Source: Bettongia penicillata ogilbyi
Lineage: Eukaryota > Chordata > Mammalia > Diprotodontia > Potoroidae
DNA length: 64,000 nt
Assembly: GCA_023548195.1 (NCBI GenBank)
Contig: JAJHZJ010000418.1
Location: 868,001-932,000 of the forward strand
Direction: 5' to 3'
Under the pieces are notes generated by a model, which saw only the letters and a program-made list of their open reading frames with translations, did no database searches and was not told where the DNA came from. This document shows, in pieces, positions 1 to 64,000 of the stretch; positions within the stretch are counted from its first letter, which is position 1, and each line of letters opens with the position of its first letter. Both the position numbers and the translations under genes were made by a program.

Positions 1-859
1 GTACCTAACTTATCTTAAGTGAGTTTGGTAAATGGAACTGATTTGAGTTCTCCTGACCATAGGACAGATTGTCTAAGATATCACTAATGGTTATTTAGTA
101 AATAATAAGCCCCATTCTCTGGATTATCACAAACCTGTAAAGGGTTGCCTATGAAGGCCTATGTAGAAACTGGGAGAATTTACCTCTTAATCTTCTTTAA
201 TAATTGAAGATGGAGGATTTCCTGTCTTCTTTTGCTCTGGGAATCATGTTACTGGACCCTGGAGAACTAGAAGGGAACAAAGATGAACATCTGCTAGAAT
301 CTTAGCAAAAAAACAAACAAACAAGGGCAATGACCACAAAAACTCCAACCCTAAACACTAAGGATAAAGTGTAGTGTTTTCCATTTGCTTTAATGATTCA
401 ATTGCTTTTAATGATTCAATCTCTTACCTCCCATTTCTTCCTTCTCCTCCTTCCCCCCAACCCCATTTTCGACTTGGCTATAAATTTCCTACAATCTACA
501 TAGCCAGGTAGTTATAGAGCAAGCTAAAGATCCTCAGTTTCAATATGTAACTACAAATTTTATTTTTTCACGATGAAAATAACTGTATTTTTTCTTACCA
601 CCATAACACCAACATATCTAAATCAATTTGTTCAGTGTTTAGGATTCCAAATAATACAAAGCTTGAGCCCCAGAAGATAGACTGTCAAGTAGTTATGTGT
701 AAGTGACAATGATGTTATAATGACAATTTTTGAGGGGGTAGGAGAAAGAAGAGAGTCCTAACTCAAATTGTTATATTAATTATAAGAAGCACTCTATCAA
801 ATAATGTAATAGTAATTGCCGACATCAAGAGAAGTCCTTAAGATTGGGGGGACCTATTA

Positions 860-985
860 CAGATATTATTATCTATATTTTACAGATGAAAAAAGTGAAA
901 CTTAGAGCTTAAATAACTTGTCTATGGTCTCACAACTATTGTCAGAAGCAGGATTTGCTTCTCCAAGTACAACACACTGGCTACT
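860..985 (-). repeat. MIR-type SINE fragment
   Basis: Reads on + as the 3'-to-5' MIR order: tattttacagatgaaaaaa...cttagagcttaaataacttgtc...cagaagcaggatttg. Decayed. Confidence 0.6.
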
Positions 986-1049
986 ATAGCATAGCCTCAC
1001 CAAAGAGGAGTCACTTTCCCATGTTTCCGGACTACTGGACAGAGGGGGA

Positions 1050-1190
1050 AAAGAGGCTAGAATGTAGGACTTCAAAGTCTTCTGGTCCTGATCTGCCACT
1101 AACAAGTTGTGTGACCTTGGGGAAGAAACTAACCCTCTTTAGGATACCTCTTGGTACAAGGTAATCAACTGGATAACAACAATCCTAAGA
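1050..1190 (+). repeat. MIR-type SINE fragment
   Basis: Contains the tRNA/CORE hallmark order: cttctggtcctgatctgccactaac...gtgtgaccttggggaagaaac. Adjacent to the minus-strand copy at 860-985. Confidence 0.6.
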
Positions 1191-1269
1191 CTGGAATCAA
1201 AAGGCATTCTGTGGGTGACATACCACATGAATGAACTTGAGCCAGCTTTTAAAATAAAATCTTATAGAT

Positions 1270-1390
1270 GTTACTATATGTACATAGTACAGTGGAAAAA
1301 TGCTGAACTTAAAGTCTGGATTCAAATCTTGCCTCAAAATCTATTTAGTTCTGGGCAAGTAATTTTAATTTAATATAGTTTAGGAATAGT
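1270..1390 (+). repeat. MIR-type SINE fragment
   Basis: acagtggaaaaatgctgaa...gtctggattcaaatcttgcctc...ctgggcaagtaatttt matches the MIR 5' and core order. Confidence 0.6.
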
Positions 1391-1716
1391 GAAACTTCTT
1401 TAACCCTTCTCCCCCTTTTTGGGGGAACAACTCTCAGAGCCTGTAGCACATCATCTTAATTATCCTTAAGGATGATAAATATTTGTCCTTTCAGGTTTCA
1501 TGTGTTTTCCAAATGACACATCATGGGAATAAAGTATGATCAAATTGGGCAAATTTAAAATGAAACGAGATGATTTTTTTTTTAGGGTCATAAAGTAGCT
1601 TTGATTCCAGACCTTTGGGAAGTCATTTCAGTTCAATAAGCCCTTATTAAGCATGCACCAATACAAGGCACTGCACTGAACTCTAGAGTAGATTTTGTTT
1701 GTTTTGTTTTTAAACA

Positions 1717-1932
1717 GAGGTATGCTGGAACCAGCCTCTACCACCTTTCCTTAAACTTTCAGTGTGAGGATTTACACTTCAGAAGGAGGTCATTGCTACA
1801 AATGAGGGCTTGCTTTATTGTTCTGCTAATTGTTTAGACTTAAGAAAGTGTTTATAATGTAGTTTAAAAGCATTCCTGAATAATTTTTTTTTTCTTTTTC
1901 TGGGAGCTCTTGGTAGTTAAACATTTACCACA
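1717..1932 (+). mobile_element. hAT-like MITE, decayed copy
   Basis: Starts gaggtatgctggaaccagcc, has an internal gagggcttgctttattgttc, and ends taaacatttacca. The same landmarks in the same order occur in the better preserved element at 17722-17934. The right inverted end has decayed into cacaca. Confidence 0.6.
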
Positions 1933-2039
1933 CACACACATATTGATGAATAAATATTCTTAAGCCAAGCAGGAATGCTTAGGGAAGAAGTCATTAGTAG
2001 ACTGGAGACCTGGTAACTGTAAACTAATAATAGTAACTG

Positions 2040-2107
2040 GCTTTTATGTAGCACTTTAAGATTTGCAAAGTGCTTTCCATGCATTATCTCATTTGAACCT
2101 CACAAAA
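2040..2107 (-). repeat. SINE 3'-part fragment
   Basis: gcactttaagatttgcaaagtgctttccatgcattatctcatttgaacctcaca is the usual MIR/CORE-SINE tail read in antisense. Similar text recurs at 63430-63600. Confidence 0.6.
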
Positions 2108-2530
2108 CCCCTGATTCTTAACCTGTTTCTTGTAATAGGTCTCTTTGGTAGTTTGGTGAAATCTATAGATCTTTCCTCATTTTTAAATGATGAAGGAAAT
2201 GTCAAACTTCATTCTTTTGTTGTTGAGTTATGTCCAACTCTTCCTGAGCCCATTTAGTGTTTCCTTGGCAAAGATACTGGAGTGGTTTGCCATTCCTTTC
2301 TCCAGCTCGTTTTCCAAATGAGGAAACAGAAGCAAACAGGATTAAGTGACTTACCCAGGTGGTCATCCAGCTAGTAGTCTGAGGCCAGATTCGAACTTGC
2401 AAAGATGTTCAGGCTGGGCATGCTATTCACTTCACCACTTAGCTGCCCCGAACTTCAGGTAGAAGTAGTGAAAATAAAGGTTCACTTTTTTCCTCTCCAT
2501 GGTCTATGATCCCAGGTTAAGAACTCCTAC
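2108..2530 (+). mobile_element. short DNA-transposon relic (MITE) split by a SINE
   Basis: Left end gattcttaacctg and right end caggttaagaactcc form inverted termini. The halves 2108-2211 and 2451-2530 are separated by a MAR1 SINE. Related copies are at 11860-12036 and 61138-61310. Confidence 0.65.
2212..2450 (-). repeat. MAR1-type tRNA/CORE SINE, nested
   Basis: Near full-length antisense copy: ttgttgagttatgtccaactc...ggcaaagatactggagtgg...gaggaaacagaagcaaacagg...cttagctgcccc. Flanked by perfect 7-bp repeats aacttca (2205-2211 and 2451-2457), so its insertion into the MITE is directly visible. Confidence 0.85.
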
Positions 2531-2629
2531 TCTAAGGATACAATGCAGATTGCAATAGAGCAATCCCTGAGTTACTGGAGAATTCACTCTGTTGAGCAAG
2601 TGTATTCACACAGAACCAGGATCACAGTT

Positions 2630-2915
2630 GTAGAGTGGGAGGATTCTTTAGGGTTCGTTTAATCCAACCCCTACATTTTACAGATAAGGAAACTGAGGAT
2701 CAGTATGACTAAGTGATTTGCCCAAGGTCACAGCAGGTAGTAGTAATAGTTTAAAAAAAAAGAGGGAGAAAGAGAAAGAAATGAAACGAAGCTAATATTT
2801 GTAATTACTTACTGTCAAGCAATGTACTAAGCACTATAGTAAATGAGAATTGAACTTGGGTGTTCTAATCCCCCATCTAGCACTCTCTTCGTTGTACCAC
2901 ACTGCTTCCTCTTCC
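2630..2915 (-). repeat. SINE (MIR/MON family), interrupted by A-rich DNA
   Basis: Left half tttaatccaacccctacattttacagataaggaaactgagg...ttgcccaaggtcacagcagg and right half gaattgaacttgggtgttctaatccccc...accacactgcttcc are the two parts of one antisense SINE. About 90 bp of A/G-rich and MIR-like sequence (2750-2845) lies between. Confidence 0.65.
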
Positions 2916-2930
2916 TGAACCCAAATACTT

Positions 2931-3590
2931 TGAAGGCATTAACATTCACCTGTCACGCTGTTAAAATAATATGAATTTCTAGTCATCCAATATGCAAAAG
3001 TGCTTTGTCAAGAGCAAATCACCATATAAATGCACGCAAATTTATAAACATTTTAAAAGTACATTAATTTTGTTTTGAGAATTTACAAACATCCCATCAA
3101 CGGTGGAGTTGATATGGATGTTGCAAAGCCTGGACTGTTGTCAGGAATTGTTTTAGGGATGCACAGGCAAGTCTGAGTCGGCATTACACACGTGGTCTTT
3201 GTTACTGATGGGCAACTACCCTGTGAATGCTGCAGAAGCTAGTTGAAGAAAGGCAAAGACGCTTCTCCCAGTCTTGAGTCTCCGATGCAATATTTAGAGC
3301 TCTTTTTTTCTTTTGTTAAAACTCCAATTTGAGTTGGGAACCAGCTTGAGTCACTGTTGGTTCAATATCAAAGCATCAGCCACAGAAAGGGACAACATGT
3401 CACTTTAAAATCTCCAGCATATTAAGTTTAAAAGGACCAACACATGAATCCACTAAAGAAAAAAAACAAAACGGGAACGACGCCAAAACCTTGGGAGTCT
3501 GCATTTCCCAATAGACTGGTCTCTTCCAGCTCTATGATTTTAATGATGAAACCCGATGTTTCCTTCACCATACTCTATTTCTATTAAGGA
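2931..3590. other. unassigned 5' flank next to promoter
   Basis: No repeat family or open frame recognised. Moderate AT content. Closest non-repetitive sequence to the promoter, so a reasonable place for proximal regulatory elements, but nothing specific was identified. Confidence 0.4.
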
Positions 3591-3685
3591 GGGAGAAAGG
3601 AGCAGGCGGATCGTCTCCCTCCCACCGGTTCTAGTTTGCCTACAAAGTCACACGGGAGAGTCCCAGACTTGTCCTCTTGTTCCCT

Positions 3686-3691
3686 TATAAA
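3686..3691 (+). promoter_or_regulatory. distal TATAAA motif
   Basis: A perfect TATAAA at the start of the CpG-rich region, about 450 bp upstream of the ATG. It could serve an upstream start site, or be chance. Weaker candidate than the proximal element because it lacks nearby GC boxes. Confidence 0.25.
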
Positions 3692-3988
3692 CAGCATCCA
3701 TCCATCCATCCTCCTCCTTCTCCGCTCACACTATTTTGGGGCCACATGATCTCATGCCCTCCGCAGACCACGCTATGCAATTCAGGCAATGCTAAGGTAC
3801 TGAGCAGGGCGATTCCTGCAAGTTTTCAGTCGGTGCCCAGGGTGGGGTGAGGGGAAAGGCTTTGGGGGAAGTTAAAGAGACACACACGTAAAACACCCAA
3901 AATAACCCAACAACCAGAATGCCCGAAATCAGACAGGAAGCCAAATAATCCGGGGCGTTGGGCAGCTCTCCCCCTCACATTTTGCATT

Positions 3989-3993
3989 ATTGG
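3989..3993 (-). promoter_or_regulatory. inverted CCAAT box
   Basis: ATTGG (CCAAT on the minus strand) within gcattattggct, about 90 bp upstream of the proximal TATA-like motif. The spacing is typical of NF-Y sites. Inference from motif and position only. Confidence 0.4.
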
Positions 3994-4040
3994 CTAGGGG
4001 AAAAGAGCCAAGGGTCTGGGAGGAGACTGGCTGAAGGAGA

Positions 4041-4050
4041 GGGGCGGAGT
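4041..4050 (+). promoter_or_regulatory. GC box (Sp1-type)
   Basis: ggggcggagt, an Sp1-family core, lies 87-96 bp upstream of the ATG and 30 bp upstream of the TATA-like motif. Confidence 0.45.
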
Positions 4051-4080
4051 CCCCGGGGCCAGGCCGCCCTCGGTGACTCT

Positions 4081-4088
4081 TATTAAAG
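4081..4088 (+). promoter_or_regulatory. proximal TATA-like element (TATTAAAG)
   Basis: An AT-rich motif in otherwise GC-rich promoter DNA, 49 bp upstream of the ATG. If used, transcription would begin near 4110-4115 with a 5' UTR of roughly 25 nt, which suits a short ENPP1 leader. No transcript data; inference. Confidence 0.45.
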
Positions 4089-4136
4089 CAAGACAACCGG
4101 CAGAGGAGCCCGAGGAGCGGAAAGTCTGAGCCAACC

Positions 4137-63149
<59,013 letters not shown>

Positions 63150-63429
63150 TAACTGAAGCTGGATTTTAAGTGGATTCCTGATAGTCTGTAGGACCTCAGG
63201 GGCAGGGTGGTTGAAGGATGAGAGAAATTGTACTGAACCAAGGCTTTGAACTTCTTAGAGAAACAATATCTAGGGTGATGACAATAGTTAGGAGAGAGAT
63301 TTCCTTGCATATAGTTTCCTAATTTCCTAGGTTTCTTCTTAAAATTGATGGTAATCCAAAAAACTTAATCAACAGTCTACAGGATCCTGGGGTCAGTATC
63401 AGTCTTACCAGTCAAGGGTTTGTAATGAT

Positions 63430-63600
63430 GATAATTAGTAGCATTTATGTGGCACTTTAAGGTTTGCAAAAAATTGTACATATGTTACATCATTATGAAA
63501 AACCTTCGTTTTGAATATTATTGTTATCTTTATTTGCACAGATAAGGAAGTAGAGATATAGAAAGGTTATTTGACTTGCCCAGTGTAACCCAAATGAGAT
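63430..63600 (-). repeat. MIR-type SINE
   Basis: gtagcatttatgtggcactttaaggtttgc...cacagataaggaagtagag...ttgacttgcccagtg. Confidence 0.7.
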
Positions 63601-63814
63601 ATTCACAAAGCCCACAGGTTTTCATATGTCTTTTCTCATGTAGGCAGGTAAGGTTTGAATTAGATAGCAAGGAAGTTTATGCAAACTTAGGTGCATTTGA
63701 TAGCACAACACAAATATGTTTCAGAGAAAACTATAATCAGATGATGGTTTTATCAAATAGCCAATCAGCTTGCTTATGTTAGCAGAGCCAAATAGATTGG
63801 TTGTTTTGATGACC

Positions 63815-63965
63815 TATATAGTGATAGTGAAGCATAATGGAAAGAACATTGCATTTTGAATCAGAGAACCTAGGTTTGAATCTTGGCCCTACTGCTTGTT
63901 AGCTATTTGATATTGAGAAGTTACCTTTCTCCACCTCATTATCTTCATATGGTCTTTGTTCAGTC
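63815..63965 (+). repeat. MIR SINE
   Basis: gaagcataatggaaagaacattgc...cagagaacctaggtttgaatcttggccc...cacctcattatcttc. Lies in intron 11 near the window edge. Confidence 0.75.
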
Positions 63966-64000
63966 AAATATTTAGACTGAACTTGAGTGGTGATAGTCTT

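Noticed and set aside
1..3590. 3' end of an upstream gene such as ENPP3
   Set aside because: In human, ENPP3 lies upstream of ENPP1, but no exon, splice pattern or polyadenylation-linked coding sequence was found here; only repeats.

Overview
This window looks like nuclear DNA from a mammal, most probably a marsupial. It carries the 5' part of a single gene, ENPP1 (ectonucleotide pyrophosphatase/phosphodiesterase 1), on the + strand. The marsupial call rests on the repeats: tRNA/CORE-type SINEs of the MAR1 kind (reading on + as 'ggcaaagatactggagtgg'), RTE-clade LINEs with an RTE-tailed SINE, and L1/half-L1 elements that begin on the minus strand with 'ccaagatggtggagtagaa'. The species cannot be named from the sequence.

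Layout. Positions 1 to about 3,600 are intergenic 5' flank, full of old SINE and DNA-transposon relics. A GC/CpG-rich promoter region follows (about 3,590-4,530), and the start codon is at 4137. Eleven consecutive coding exons follow: 4137-4349, 34172-34244, 38173-38289, 40853-40978, 42230-42290, 49324-49421, 53430-53509, 57593-57712, 58457-58566, 62645-62710 and 63032-63104. All ten complete introns are GT-AG and reading phase is kept throughout. The exons give 379 codons (1,137 nt). Compared with the human protein as I know it, this is a 9-residue-shorter cytoplasmic tail followed by residue-for-residue collinearity. The last in-window exon ends just after the metal-binding EPDSSGH motif; the rest of the catalytic domain and the nuclease-like domain lie beyond 64,000. 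Intron 1 is 29.8 kb.

What the gene does. ENPP1 is a type II membrane ecto-enzyme. A short cytosolic tail (exon 1) is followed by a membrane helix (exons 1/2), two disulfide-rich somatomedin-B-like domains (exons 3 and 4), a linker (exon 5) and the phosphodiesterase domain (from exon 6). It cleaves extracellular ATP to AMP plus pyrophosphate, and 2'3'-cGAMP. Catalytic and substrate-binding residues present in the window include Asp209, Thr247, Asn268, Asp367 and His371 (human 218, 256, 277, 376 and 380).

Everything else is transposon relics, simple repeats and unassigned intron. The clearer structures are a 2.5-kb minus-strand RTE LINE (7.9-10.4 kb) and a second, plus-strand RTE copy at 13 kb; a 213-bp hAT-like MITE with inverted ends and an 8-bp target duplication (17722-17934); a MAR1 SINE nested inside another MITE with a 7-bp target duplication (2.1-2.5 kb); an L1 fragment splitting a MIR SINE (15.4-16.2 kb); and an apparent half-L1 (ORF1-only) element antisense in intron 5 (43.8-46.6 kb). 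One long minus-strand open stretch at 35.4-36.0 kb is unexplained. I found no second host gene, no RNA gene I could support and no new biological system; the notable items are details of ENPP1 evolution and nested transposon structures.
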